64,000 bases of DNA from Nemertoderma westbladi (lineage: Eukaryota; Xenacoelomorpha; Nemertodermatida; Nemertodermatidae): assembly GCA_032718475.1 (NCBI GenBank), contig JAUCBJ010004408.1, positions 1-64,000 on the forward strand, read 5' to 3'. The notes beneath the pieces are model-generated. The model did not search any database. It was not told the DNA's origin and saw nothing but the letters and a program-made list of their open reading frames with translations. The position numbers were made by a program, and so were the translations under genes. This document shows, piece after piece, positions 43,981 to 52,915 of the stretch (position 1 is the stretch's first letter; each line of letters opens with the position of its first letter).

Positions 43981-44098
43981 CTAGGATCGGCATGCTGCAT
44001 TGCAGCTGCATTTTTAAGAATGCTGTGCCGGCTTATCGACAAAATTGCACCGCCACAACTCCCTATCACCCATGACATTTGCTAGATCATCCGCATCT
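43981..44098 (-). pseudogene. LINE-A copy 2: 3' end only
   Basis: Reverse-oriented last 118 bp of LINE-A (MGDRELWR region to tail), severely 5'-truncated, inserted at the inner edge of the right arm of the inverted-repeat element. Confidence 0.92.
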
Positions 44099-44409
44099 AG
44101 AACAATGAAATCGAAAAAAAGTAAAAAACGCAACGCCCTAATTCCCATATCTCAGCTATTTCCCAACCAAATTCAAATATTTTTACCTATTTTGAATCCT
44201 TGCACGGTCAGCTTTCCACTAGTACCAACAAATCACTAAAATGTTTGAAGAATAACTGCGGCGTAACTGGTGCAATATCGACGGAGACACCTTTTTCAAA
44301 CGCTTGTAGCTAAAGAATGAAAGCGAAAATAAAAATTCTGGCTCACCCAGCATGGAGGAGGGAGGTAAAACTATATCTGTTTCAAATTTCATGCAATCTC
44401 ATTAAGATT

Positions 44410-44900
44410 TGTAGAAAAATTTGGGGGGGGGGGGCAGGTACCTGAATAACGACACTATATTCCAGGACATGGTGTACAGTATGCTCAGCATCCTTTACCC
44501 ACAACTTTCTGTGCCGGTGTACAAGGCTGAGATAACTCCCTCTTGAAATGACTCCTTAGTCATCTCAGCCCAGGCTGAGAACACTACTCAGTCGTCTCAG
44601 CCTAGACTTAGAACACTCCCCAGTTATCTCAGCCTAGGCTGAGAACACTCCCCTTAGGCTGAGATGACTCCCCTAATTGAGTTATAACTCATATCCGTAC
44701 CTGTGTTATTTTCGTATATTGCAAAAATAAACAGTAACCTATGTTATTGATATATCGTTTATTGTTTTGGTTAGAAAAGCTCGCCACTGTGACCTGCTCC
44801 TTTCCGTTAATTAAGAAATCTAGGGAGAAAACTGGGGAGTTTTCTCAGCCTAGGCTAAGACTGGGGAGTCATATTTGGCGGGGAGTTATCTCAGCCTGTT
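44410..44900. repeat. CTCAGCCTAGGCTGAG palindrome array with one dispersed GGAAAGGAGCAGG copy
   Basis: The perfect palindrome TCTCAGCCTAGGCTGAGA and derived half-sites recur with AACACTCCCCAGTTA spacers at 44520-44680 and 44835-44900. Between them (44750-44815) is a reverse copy of the dispersed 68-bp-family repeat. A poly-G run lies near 44420. Confidence 0.8.
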
Positions 44901-44904
44901 ACAC

Positions 44905-45263
44905 CGGCTTGTTTACAAACAAAACCGCCACAACTCCCTATCACCCATGACATTTTCTAGATCATCCGCATCTTCAAGGCCAGTGTCCTTTAAGATGTGT
45001 CTCAAGAAAGTCATGGGCTGTTCACCATGCATAATCACTTCATGAGGCTGCCAAAGCAAAAGGTTGTGCACTGGCTGGTCTTCACGGTGAAACGGTGAAA
45101 GCAATGTCCTGCAAAGCGGATGCGGATTTGTTCTAGTGTCAAGCTTGGGGGAACCAATGAGACACCTCCAATGTTATACAATGTCTGGTTGGAGATGTGT
45201 GCATTGTACTTAACACAGTGAACCCGGCGTAGCATTCTTGTGAATGTGCCATCTAGAGATTTG
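44905..45263 (-). pseudogene. LINE-A copy 3, 3' part
   Basis: Reverse-oriented LINE-A C-terminal region (RRVHCVKYNAHISNQTLYNI to MGDRELWR), with a small deletion at the GHCFRRE block. Its 5' continuation lies at 51461-51790, beyond the Gypsy element. Confidence 0.9.
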
Positions 45264-45283
45264 TATTATTGATAGTAACAATG

Positions 45284-45610
45284 TGTAAGCGCCGGTCGTT
45301 GACGGTGCAAATAAGTGAAACGAATAAATAAATGAATAAAAACCCTTCCAAATATATTATCTTTCATAACAATAACAAAATATATATAATATAATAATAC
45401 TACCTCAGCACGTGTAAGTCAGTAGGTACCGTAACCGTATATAAATCTATCCGAATACCGAAACGTCTCTACTCCAACTAGGCCTATCACAGTCTCCAGC
45501 TATCCCTCTCTGACGTCCTTCTGTCAGTCCAGGTCCTACTGTATGTCTTCTCATACCCCCATGTATATACTGTATATCATACAGTATAACGACTCAGTCA
45601 GGGCCTTACA
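45284..45610 (-). repeat. Gypsy 3' LTR
   Basis: 327 bp; plus-strand ends TGTAAGCG and CCTTACA, so the termini form an imperfect TG...CA inverted repeat. It differs from the other LTR at one position (45302 C versus 51102 T). The flanking word GTAACAATG lies immediately outside (45275-45283). Confidence 0.97.
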
Positions 45611-45856
45611 ACGCCCCCCCGCTTAAAATAATAGCCCTGCCCTCAGGGCTTGTGTCTAGTCACCAATATGTATAAATAAACATTAATAGGCATAATAACG
45701 TCACCACCAACAGAGAACTGTAGATACTGTAGAACTACTTATAGTTTGAAATTAATAGTAACTAATAATGTAAAATCAACTTCTCGTCAAATAAGCACTT
45801 CAATCAATGACTGAAATAAAAAAATAATTGCAACAAAAAGAAAAGTGAAAAACAGA

Positions 45857-46611
45857 TTAACTTTTTGGTTTACCAGCACCAGAGTATGAAACATTTGCAA
45901 GCTCTAGTTTACAATTACGTAGACGGTTTATAGCTACATATAATGGTTTATCTTGCGGTTTATCAACAAGTCTAATTTCAGCATTGTTTTCATTAATTTT
46001 GAGGATTCGATAGGGGCCGTGGAATGGCCGAACAAGTTTATGGCCGGGCCCTTTAACTACATCGGGACGATGTAGGAAGACTCTATCTCCCACTCGATAG
46101 GAGATTGGTTGACGTCGTTTGTCGTACTGTTCTTTATAAACAGCTTGCGAACTATCGATGTTGCGACGAGCGAGATCCCAGGCGGTCGTAAGGTAATCCG
46201 TCAATTCGGTTTTGTAGTCGTCAAGGTCAACTTGATAGACCGTACGGGGGCTACTGATAGCTGTTTCCGTGGGGAGACGCGCGTCACGTCCATACAAAAG
46301 AAAGAACGGGGACTCGCGCGAGGATGAGTGTTCTGCTGTTCTATATGCGAATAGAACACATGGTAATACTTTATCCCAATCATCGCTATGTCTCTCTGCC
46401 ATTTTAGATAACATATTTAGAAGCGTCCGATTGAACCGTTCCACCATACCATCTGTTTGTGGGTGAAATGCACTCGTATTTATCTTTTTTATTCCACATA
46501 GGTCACACACTGCCAAAAATAGATCGGAGAGAAAATTTGTCCCCCTATCCGATAGTAATTCTCGAGGGACACCGTGACGCCCAATAAAGTCAACGAAACA
46601 ACTAGCAATTG
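45857..46611 (-). pseudogene. Gypsy integrase C-terminal part, after a one-base shift
   Basis: This frame continues the integrase: SDRGTNF-type block, then HPQTDGMVERFNRTL containing the catalytic Glu of the DDE core. A GPY/F-type C-terminal module follows, with YRVGDRVFLHRP and RPFHGPYRILKI. It is displaced by one base from the pol frame, which ends at TAA 46612-46614. The displacement lies just upstream of that stop (about 46615-46625), inside a conserved integrase region, so it is most likely a lesion or sequencing error rather than design. About 245 bp of 3' UTR separate its stop from the LTR. Confidence 0.92.
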
Positions 46612-49600
46612 TTATTGCTTTTCATCTCCGGTTGGATAAGCTTCAATCCACTTGGTAAGATAATCACCGAATATTACACAATATTTATTTCCACTACGAG
46701 TAAGTGGCAACGATAACACATCGACGGCTACGCGATCAAAAGGCCCACCAACAGGGAGGGGTTTCAATAATGGAGACTGACCACGCCCAGGGTAACGTGA
46801 TGCACATTTCAAGCAGCTGTGGCACCACTTGAAAATATCTACGCGCATTCGTGGCCACCAATACTGTAACCTCAATACACTCCAATTTTTCCTATCCGAT
46901 AAATGGCCCGCAAATTTACCGCCATGAATTTCTGTCCATAATTTAAAACGCCAGTTTTTAGGAACTGCCAACCGAGGTTGTCGAAAATCGTCACTGTCGT
47001 CCAATTTATAAAGTACACCATCAATCAATGTCGTTGAGCTCCCAAAAGACTCAACAAAACGTTTTCCTTCTACATCTGTAGGCAAGATTTTATTTACATG
47101 AAAATCTATCAAAATTTCTAATTCGGAATCCATCATTTGTAATTCCTTCAATAAATCCGTTTCTTCTCTTAGTTTTTCAAATTTATCTATTTCTTTTACA
47201 TTTGTATTTATTCCACAAAATCCGTCCTCGCCCAAAACGGTAGGTTGCGTCTCAGGCATTCTAGAAAGGGCGTCAGCATTTCCATTAGCTTTTCCAGGTT
47301 TATGGAAAATATTGTCTGGTGACACATATTCAATAATATTAAACACCCAACGAGCCATAGGACCATCGAAGTCAGCTCGTCCCTTTAAAATACCTTTGAT
47401 AGACGCATGGTCTGTAAAAACTACAGTAGAACTGCACCGGCCGAATAAGTAATGTTTAAAATGATTGCAGGCCCAATTTAAACCCCCTAGTTCAAGATGA
47501 GGGACACTGAAGCGGCGCTGGCTATTATCAATATGCTTGGAGGCATAAGCAACCGGGTGCAGTTTATTATCAATATCATTATGTTGCGATAGTACAGCAC
47601 CAAAACCAGTTTGACTAGCATCACATTCTACAACGAATGGTTTATTAAAATCTGGGTACTGTAAAACAGGCGTGGATAAAAGTCTATTTTTTAATTCCCA
47701 ATAAGCCAGCTGAGTCTCATTTGTCCAAGCCCAAACTGAGTTTTTGCGCAAAAGTGAATACAGTGGTTTTGCAATTCGGCCATACCCTTCAATGAATCGT
47801 CTGTAATAATTACTAAGCCCAAGAAAACCACGCAATTCTTTTACATTCTTTGGTTCCGGAAAATTTAAAACTTTGTTTACGTTTTTAGGGTCCGGGCTAA
47901 TGCCATTACGTGATATAATGTGGCCTAAATACACAATTTTCGATTTTGCAAATTTGCATTTACTAATTTTAAGTTTCAATGAATGTTCACGAATCGTCAT
48001 AAAAAGTAGGCGCAAATGATAAAGGTGCCTTTTAAAATCCTCTGAACCAATTAAAATATCATCCAAGTACACGTGAAAGGGATTCTCAGTAGGAATAGCA
48101 ACTGTACTAGAATTGCTATTAATTTCATCTAGTTTTATCTTTCTTATCATTTTTTCCATTGCCCGTTGAAAAGTGGCTGGTGCATTACACAGTCCAAAAG
48201 CCAAAACGAGAAATTCATAAAAACCCGAACAGCAAGTAAAAGCTGTTTTAGGTATATCTTCCTCCGAAAGAGGGATTTGCCAATATCCCATTGCCAAATC
48301 CAGGGTTGTAAAAAATTTTGAGTTTCGGAGGTCATCTAGAAGGTCATCGACCTGGGGTAAAGGATAATTATCCTTTACTGTAATATTATTTAATTTACGG
48401 TAGTCCACACAAAATCTTGGTGAGCCGTCCGGTTTAGGTGTAATCACCACAGGGGACGACCAAGGACTTTGTGAGGGACGAATAACTCCAAGTTTTAACA
48501 TCCGATTTAATTGCTCTGCCACCACTGCCTTTAGTTCATGTGATGTGCGTCTCAAACCTTGTTTGATTGGTATTGCTTTCTCCGTATTTATTTGATGGAC
48601 AGTTAAATCTGTCCGACCAAATTCGTCATCCGACAATTGAAAAATGTCATTAAAATCCCGAAGAAGATTTAATAATTGGGTTTGTTGTTCGCCATTTAAC
48701 TCGTCATTAGAGTCCCCAATATGGTCGCGAATAAGCTTGTTCCGTTCCTCCGGATCTGTAATTAATGCCGCGAGACCGTCGTCAGAACTTACAGTTTTTA
48801 TATCCGCTGTAGTAATTTCACTAATATTTTCTTCATCCGTTAGTAATGTGCAGTTACCGATAACCAATCCTTCAGGCATTGCTTTGTGCAATGCATTAAG
48901 ATTGAGTACACCTACAAGGCCGTACCCATCTTCTTGAAATTCTAGAACAGCATCAGAGCTATGTAAACCGTAATCTGCTAGAACCTCCATACAAGGTTCG
49001 AATATAAATGGTCGTTTTTCACCAATACATAAATTATCTGAAAGCTGAACCTTCAAGTAACTCGCTGATCTTGGTGGAATTTGTCGATCCACTATCAAAG
49101 CACAAAGTCCAGAAGTTGTGTCTTTGTTATTCAGAGAAGAGTTATTAATTTCTGATTTTTGCCAAGTTTCGACAACATTGGCAATAGTCTCCATTGCCAA
49201 AGTTGAGTTATCAGTAACGCCGATTATAGTTGTATGCCGTGTCCGCAATGTAACGCCTAGATTTGGTAGAACATCTGTGCCTAAAACTACAGAATGGTCG
49301 AAATCACGAACAATCCATAGATGCACCGTACTCGTACATCCATCCAGTTCAACTGGCGCGGATATTCTTGCACAAATATCCAATGGTGTACTTGTTGCCG
49401 AATTTAAACTTAACATATTGGAGCCTGTATACACATTTTCACGAGAAATTTCCAACTCTTTGATAATTATTTGAGGAGTAGGGAGAGATATTAATGTTGC
49501 TTGGCAACCTGTATCAATTAATGCATTATATTTCGAACAACCAATATTAATTGGGAAAGAACAATGAATACCTAATTTAGTTTCCGTACCACTAATGATG

Positions 49601-50070
49601 TTTGCTTCACCAAATAATAGATCCATAACTTGTTCATCTTGCTGTTGTCGTGGAGGAGGAACAACAGTAGCGGCCTTCCCCTCAAGTCTACCCGACGCAG
49701 ATGTTGACGAACCAGAGTTGTATCTGGGGGTATAAGATGATTTTGCTAAACCATAGCGTTCATCTCGAGGACATTGTTCTTTCCAGTGAAATTCATCTTT
49801 AAATCCGTGTTGGTCACAAAGTCGGCAACGTGGAAATCGACGTGGAGTGGAGTCGTTTCCTCCACTTCCACCCATTGACAATGGACCGGTATTAGTTGTG
49901 TTATTCAATGGTGCCATATTAGAGCTCCATTTCTCTGGTTGAAATTTATAATCGCGTTCAAATTTTCTAGGGCTAGGGGTCCAAGAATCTTTGGTTGCTC
50001 GAGTTTGATTATTCCACCCGCGTGAGGATGCATACTCGTTTTCGATCGCGGTTTCCGATCCCGCAGCCAT
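46612..50070 (-). CDS. pol: Gypsy Pol: protease, reverse transcriptase, RNase H, integrase N-terminal part
   Basis: 1152 codons on the minus strand. Order: a CX2CX9HX4C zinc knuckle (CRLCDQHGFKDEFHWKEQC, about residues 82-100), aspartic protease (LIDTGCQATL), reverse transcriptase (FCVDYRKLNN, AFGLCNAPATFQ, VYLDDIL with the YLDD catalytic motif), RNase H (VVECDASQTGFGAVL), then the integrase HHCC finger and the first Asp of the core (VAVDVLSLPL). Integrase lies last, the normal Ty3 order and not the Gmr1 order. The frame is -1 relative to gag and overlaps it at 49905-50070, consistent with ribosomal frameshifting. It ends prematurely in the integrase core at 46612. Confidence 0.96.
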   Translation of the reverse strand: MAAGSETAIENEYASSRGWNNQTRATKDSWTPSPRKFERDYKFQPEKWSSNMAPLNNTTNTGPLSMGGSGGNDSTPRRFPRCRLCDQHGFKDEFHWKEQCPRDERYGLAKSSYTPRYNSGSSTSASGRLEGKAATVVPPPRQQQDEQVMDLLFGEANIISGTETKLGIHCSFPINIGCSKYNALIDTGCQATLISLPTPQIIIKELEISRENVYTGSNMLSLNSATSTPLDICARISAPVELDGCTSTVHLWIVRDFDHSVVLGTDVLPNLGVTLRTRHTTIIGVTDNSTLAMETIANVVETWQKSEINNSSLNNKDTTSGLCALIVDRQIPPRSASYLKVQLSDNLCIGEKRPFIFEPCMEVLADYGLHSSDAVLEFQEDGYGLVGVLNLNALHKAMPEGLVIGNCTLLTDEENISEITTADIKTVSSDDGLAALITDPEERNKLIRDHIGDSNDELNGEQQTQLLNLLRDFNDIFQLSDDEFGRTDLTVHQINTEKAIPIKQGLRRTSHELKAVVAEQLNRMLKLGVIRPSQSPWSSPVVITPKPDGSPRFCVDYRKLNNITVKDNYPLPQVDDLLDDLRNSKFFTTLDLAMGYWQIPLSEEDIPKTAFTCCSGFYEFLVLAFGLCNAPATFQRAMEKMIRKIKLDEINSNSSTVAIPTENPFHVYLDDILIGSEDFKRHLYHLRLLFMTIREHSLKLKISKCKFAKSKIVYLGHIISRNGISPDPKNVNKVLNFPEPKNVKELRGFLGLSNYYRRFIEGYGRIAKPLYSLLRKNSVWAWTNETQLAYWELKNRLLSTPVLQYPDFNKPFVVECDASQTGFGAVLSQHNDIDNKLHPVAYASKHIDNSQRRFSVPHLELGGLNWACNHFKHYLFGRCSSTVVFTDHASIKGILKGRADFDGPMARWVFNIIEYVSPDNIFHKPGKANGNADALSRMPETQPTVLGEDGFCGINTNVKEIDKFEKLREETDLLKELQMMDSELEILIDFHVNKILPTDVEGKRFVESFGSSTTLIDGVLYKLDDSDDFRQPRLAVPKNWRFKLWTEIHGGKFAGHLSDRKNWSVLRLQYWWPRMRVDIFKWCHSCLKCASRYPGRGQSPLLKPLPVGGPFDRVAVDVLSLPLTRSGNKYCVIFGDYLTKWIEAYPTGDEKQ

Positions 50071-50951
50071 ATCCGAAGGCCTTTGGGAACAGAATTGACA
50101 AAATGTTCCATAAGAATTAGCTGGTCAACCGTAATATTTGTTTCCATTTCATCGCGAACCTCTGTGCACCACCGTTTTAATGACTCATCGCAACGCTCCG
50201 TAAACTCGCAAAATGATTCATCGCCTTCTTTGTGACAATCTCGAAAACGACGTCGTAAAGATTCGCCATTTATACCGTAACGGCGATGTATTGCACTCCG
50301 AACAATATCATAATTTAAGGAATCCGAAACACTTAAAGCCGAAAACGCTGCAAGTGCCTTGCCGGTAAGGCGACCCGCCAGTTGGGTTGTCCAGATTGAG
50401 GGATCCCATTTCTGTTGGGAAGCGATTCTTTCAAACATTATAAGATATTTTTCGATATCTTCATTAGGTTGTAACATCCGAAGGAATGGTTTGGGTGGTT
50501 TAGGGTTAATATTGGTGACCGAATTCCCCGTACCCGTAACCATCCCGGTTTCCGTGCTAAGTCGAGGAAGAAGTTGATCGATCATAGATATCATACCAGC
50601 CTCCATTGTTCGTTGTTGGGAATGAAACAACTCAGATTGTTTCAGGGAATTATTTTCCACCAGCGCTTCAAAAGCCCATTTTTGATAATCAATTATTCTT
50701 GTGAATGAGTCAAGGAAAGAATCACTGGGACCAGACACGTTGCCACCGATTGTGTTATCATCGTCGGAGTCCGGATGATTTTGTGAAGGTAAACATATAC
50801 CATAATTGCGCAAAGTTGATGCAGATTCTTTTATTAATTGATTTACAAGTTCGTCTTTATTTAGGTTAGAAATATCATGTCCTAAATCGCGGTTAATTTC
50901 CCGTAGTCGATCTACCGTGAGACCGCATAGAATGGTCTCGGGCTCAGCCAT
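49905..50951 (-). CDS. gag: Gypsy Gag with SCAN-like capsid
   Basis: The frame opens at 50993 with a non-ATG codon; I use the first ATG (50949-50951, MAEPETILC), giving 348 aa. Gag forms the particle shell that packages element RNA. An N-terminal SAP-like helix region (LRDINRDLGH-type, LVNQLIKES) is followed by capsid sequence with FLRMLQPNEDIEKYLIMFER. The capsid C-terminal domain has the pattern of vertebrate SCAN domains (VDQLILMEHFVNSVPKGLR, then WLRDRKP). The zinc knuckle is in the pol frame. A slippery heptamer precedes the stop. The 5' leader between LTR and ATG is about 130 bp. Confidence 0.94.
   Translation of the reverse strand: MAEPETILCGLTVDRLREINRDLGHDISNLNKDELVNQLIKESASTLRNYGICLPSQNHPDSDDDNTIGGNVSGPSDSFLDSFTRIIDYQKWAFEALVENNSLKQSELFHSQQRTMEAGMISMIDQLLPRLSTETGMVTGTGNSVTNINPKPPKPFLRMLQPNEDIEKYLIMFERIASQQKWDPSIWTTQLAGRLTGKALAAFSALSVSDSLNYDIVRSAIHRRYGINGESLRRRFRDCHKEGDESFCEFTERCDESLKRWCTEVRDEMETNITVDQLILMEHFVNSVPKGLRIWLRDRKPRSKTSMHPHAGGIIKLEQPKILGPLALENLNAIINFNQRNGALIWHH
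49959..49965 (-). other. Candidate -1 frameshift site A AAT TTG
   Basis: In the gag frame the minus strand reads gaA AAT TTG, a canonical X XXY YYZ heptamer. A -1 slip there enters exactly the pol frame, about 55 bases before the gag stop. A downstream pseudoknot was not evaluated. Confidence 0.6.
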
Positions 50952-51083
50952 ATCTTTCGCACTTTCGTTGTCGGTTCGGAAGGATCCAGTCAATCAGAAG
51001 ATGTACTGATTACAGGATTACCGGTACTGGTACCGGTACGTAAAAAAAATACGACAGTACGAGTCCTTTATCTCGGTGGGAAG

Positions 51084-51410
51084 TGTAAGCGCCGGTCGTT
51101 GATGGTGCAAATAAGTGAAACGAATAAATAAATGAATAAAAACCCTTCCAAATATATTATCTTTCATAACAATAACAAAATATATATAATATAATAATAC
51201 TACCTCAGCACGTGTAAGTCAGTAGGTACCGTAACCGTATATAAATCTATCCGAATACCGAAACGTCTCTACTCCAACTAGGCCTATCACAGTCTCCAGC
51301 TATCCCTCTCTGACGTCCTTCTGTCAGTCCAGGTCCTACTGTATGTCTTCTCATACCCCCATGTATATACTGTATATCATACAGTATAACGACTCAGTCA
51401 GGGCCTTACA
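51084..51410 (-). repeat. Gypsy 5' LTR
   Basis: 327 bp, one mismatch to 45284-45610. It likely carries the element promoter on the minus strand. Directly followed by GTAACAATG (51411-51419). Confidence 0.97.
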
Positions 51411-51419
51411 GTAACAATG

Positions 51420-51460
51420 TGTTGGCAAGCTGTATGTCGGAAGATCCAGTCCTATAATAA
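51420..51460. other. Remainder of a 61-bp retroposed fragment
   Basis: 45264-45283 plus 51420-51460 form a 61-bp insert in LINE-A copy 3 that holds the Gypsy element. The word ATCTAGAGATTTG (13 bp) flanks it at 45251-45263 and 51461-51473, where LINE-A normally has a single copy. Its origin is unknown. Confidence 0.7.
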
Positions 51461-51790
51461 ATCTAGAGATTTGGTTTCCTCAGCAGTTTGAGACCAGCAT
51501 GGACTCCCATAGAGGAGTACAGAACTACTGCTGCTCTAAATAATCAGACCTTAATTTTCCGATGAATTCTATGTGATTTCCAAATCCTGGAACGCCCATT
51601 AAAGGCTGCCCATGCCTCTTACGTGTTTGAAGGCCCTCACCTGACTCCCGAATCCATGATCCCAGGTAACAGAAGTCGTCCACATGCTTAAAGCATACCA
51701 TCGTTTGAGCTTATGCTCATCCGGTCAGAGACTTGCTGAGGACTTTCAAAGTTAACTGTCAAAATTTCGGTCTTTTTGGAGTTAATAAAA
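51461..51790 (-). pseudogene. LINE-A copy 3, 5' part
   Basis: Reverse-oriented LINE-A from FINSKKTEILTVNFESPQQV through the LGSWI and LLYGSPCWSQT blocks. It is 5'-truncated at about 51790 and joined conceptually to 44905-45263. Several small indels break the frame. Confidence 0.92.
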
Positions 51791-51794
51791 AAGT

Positions 51795-52125
51795 GTGGAT
51801 GTTGGAGTAGACAGACAGCTACCACTGTCTGGCGAGTTATTAACACCTTCCTCTGCAGTTTCTGGAAATGAAGCTCGTCTTGATGTGTCAGCCACAGGTT
51901 TTTGGAGCCGCCATACCAAGTCATTCTTTGATGGACGGGTATTCTATCATAATGCTGCATCCTATGTCCCATCCTCCATAGACAATCTACAGAACCAAGA
52001 GGCCGAGAAGGGACGTAAATATAATGATATGGTATTGAATGTAGAACGTCTTCATTTATTTCTCTCGTTTTTACCTCTAGCGGAGCTGCAGGTCCTGAGT
52101 GCAGCCGATTGATTTTTAACACATC
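51795..52125 (+). pseudogene. Retroelement C-terminal domain fragment (family D, piece 2)
   Basis: The plus frame has LPLSGELL, then ARLDVSATGFWSRHTKSFFD and RVFYHNAASY. It matches the pattern ARLDVxAxGFW...FFDVRVF...EKxRxY...VxEVE that follows the reverse transcriptase in the same lineage as 41640-41875 and may be nuclease-like. The normal continuation is replaced by low-conservation sequence. LINE-A copy 3 is inserted directly beside it. Family assignment is from memory of the pattern and uncertain. Confidence 0.55.
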
Positions 52126-52699
52126 TAGCCGGTACTCTGGCGGAGAAGCGTGACTCCACTTATTCACGGTTACACCTTATTTTGTGATGTCGACTTTCCT
52201 TCAGCTCTACTACTCCGTACTACTCCGTACAACTGGGCTTGCCTCTGAGGTCACCGTAGTCCTCTTTCCTATGCCTCAATCCGCGGCTTACTACCAACTT
52301 GTGCCCCTCTTTTTCCTAAAGTTTATATTCATTTACTATCCCATAGAGTGTAGTTAGAAAAACTGTAGATAAATATTAATGTATGTAGGTTAATATTATT
52401 TTGTCATCCTTTAATTTATTCTGAATATTCGCAACTTTTTTTACTTACTTTTCTATATCATAGGACTCATAGCTAACTCATAGTTCCATATGTTTATATT
52501 AAGTTAGCATGGTCTATTGTAATAAGTACATGTTCAATGTGGTTTCACTCATCTCAAATGTTGTTTTAATTCTACAAATTGGTTAAATATTGTACCTCTA
52601 TTAGGTCCCTCCTTTAAAAGTATTTTTTTATTTATTATACAGCTGACACAGTTTCGTAATATAGGTCTACTTCTACTGCAGTGCATAAATAAATGGCGC
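52126..52699. other. Intergenic, no gene seen
   Basis: Pyrimidine-rich, then AT-rich; a CTACTCCGTA direct repeat near 52207-52232. No coding signal. Confidence 0.5.
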
Positions 52700-52915
52700 A
52701 ACCGTGTTTAATTATTATTATTATTGCAATAATAATTATTTCAATTAATAATTGTCTATGTATTGTCCTTGCATGTCCGTATTGGTGTTATGGGTGAATG
52801 AGTTGTTGGGCACAGCTTTTGCAAAGTCGGCAATGACGTCCAGGTGGGATCGAACCGGTGACCTCCGGGTTGGAAGTCTGACGATCTAACCATTCAGCTA
52901 GCGGCTCAGGTAAAG
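52700..52915 (-). mobile_element. tRNA-Gly-like SINE
   Basis: On the minus strand, box A-like TAGCTGAATGG (52890-52900) and box B GGTTCGATCC (52847-52856) are spaced as in a tRNA. The anticodon loop reads CTTCCAA, i.e. UCC as in tRNA-Gly. The acceptor ends do not pair, and an unrelated body ends in an (AAT)n tail near 52710-52730, so this is a SINE, not a tRNA gene. Confidence 0.75.

Larger units (their letters stand above)
42774..44404. mobile_element. TA-flanked inverted-repeat DNA element, non-autonomous, with nested insertions
   Basis: Ends TAATGAGATTGCATGAAATT and its complement. The left arm is 42774-43030 plus 43237-43280, and the right arm about 44099-44404, inverted and roughly 85-90 percent similar by eye. 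A TA at each tip suggests a Tc1/mariner-type TSD, but this is not proven. The left arm is split by a 206-bp MITE and the right arm is bounded by a LINE-A 3' end. The interior plus frame 43658-43885 (75 codons) is not recognisable as a transposase. Confidence 0.75.
45284..51410 (-). mobile_element. Ty3/Gypsy LTR retrotransposon, near-complete and young
   Basis: 6127 bp on the minus strand: LTR, gag, pol (protease, reverse transcriptase, RNase H, integrase), LTR. The flanking 9-bp words GTAACAATG (45275-45283 and 51411-51419) act as the TSD, longer than the usual 4-6 bp. Near-identical LTRs indicate a recent insertion. It sits in a 61-bp insert inside LINE-A copy 3. A purine-rich tract next to the 3' LTR is short (AAGCGGGGGGG on the element strand). 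The primer-binding site is not an obvious TGG-initiated tRNA complement. Confidence 0.96.

Noticed and set aside
51084-51100. Primer-binding site for a standard tRNA next to the Gypsy 5' LTR
   Set aside because: The bases after the LTR do not start with TGG, so I could not match a tRNA 3' end and did not annotate one.
52840-52912. A functional tRNA-Gly gene
   Set aside because: Boxes A and B and the anticodon loop are present, but the acceptor ends do not pair and a SINE body with an AAT tail follows.
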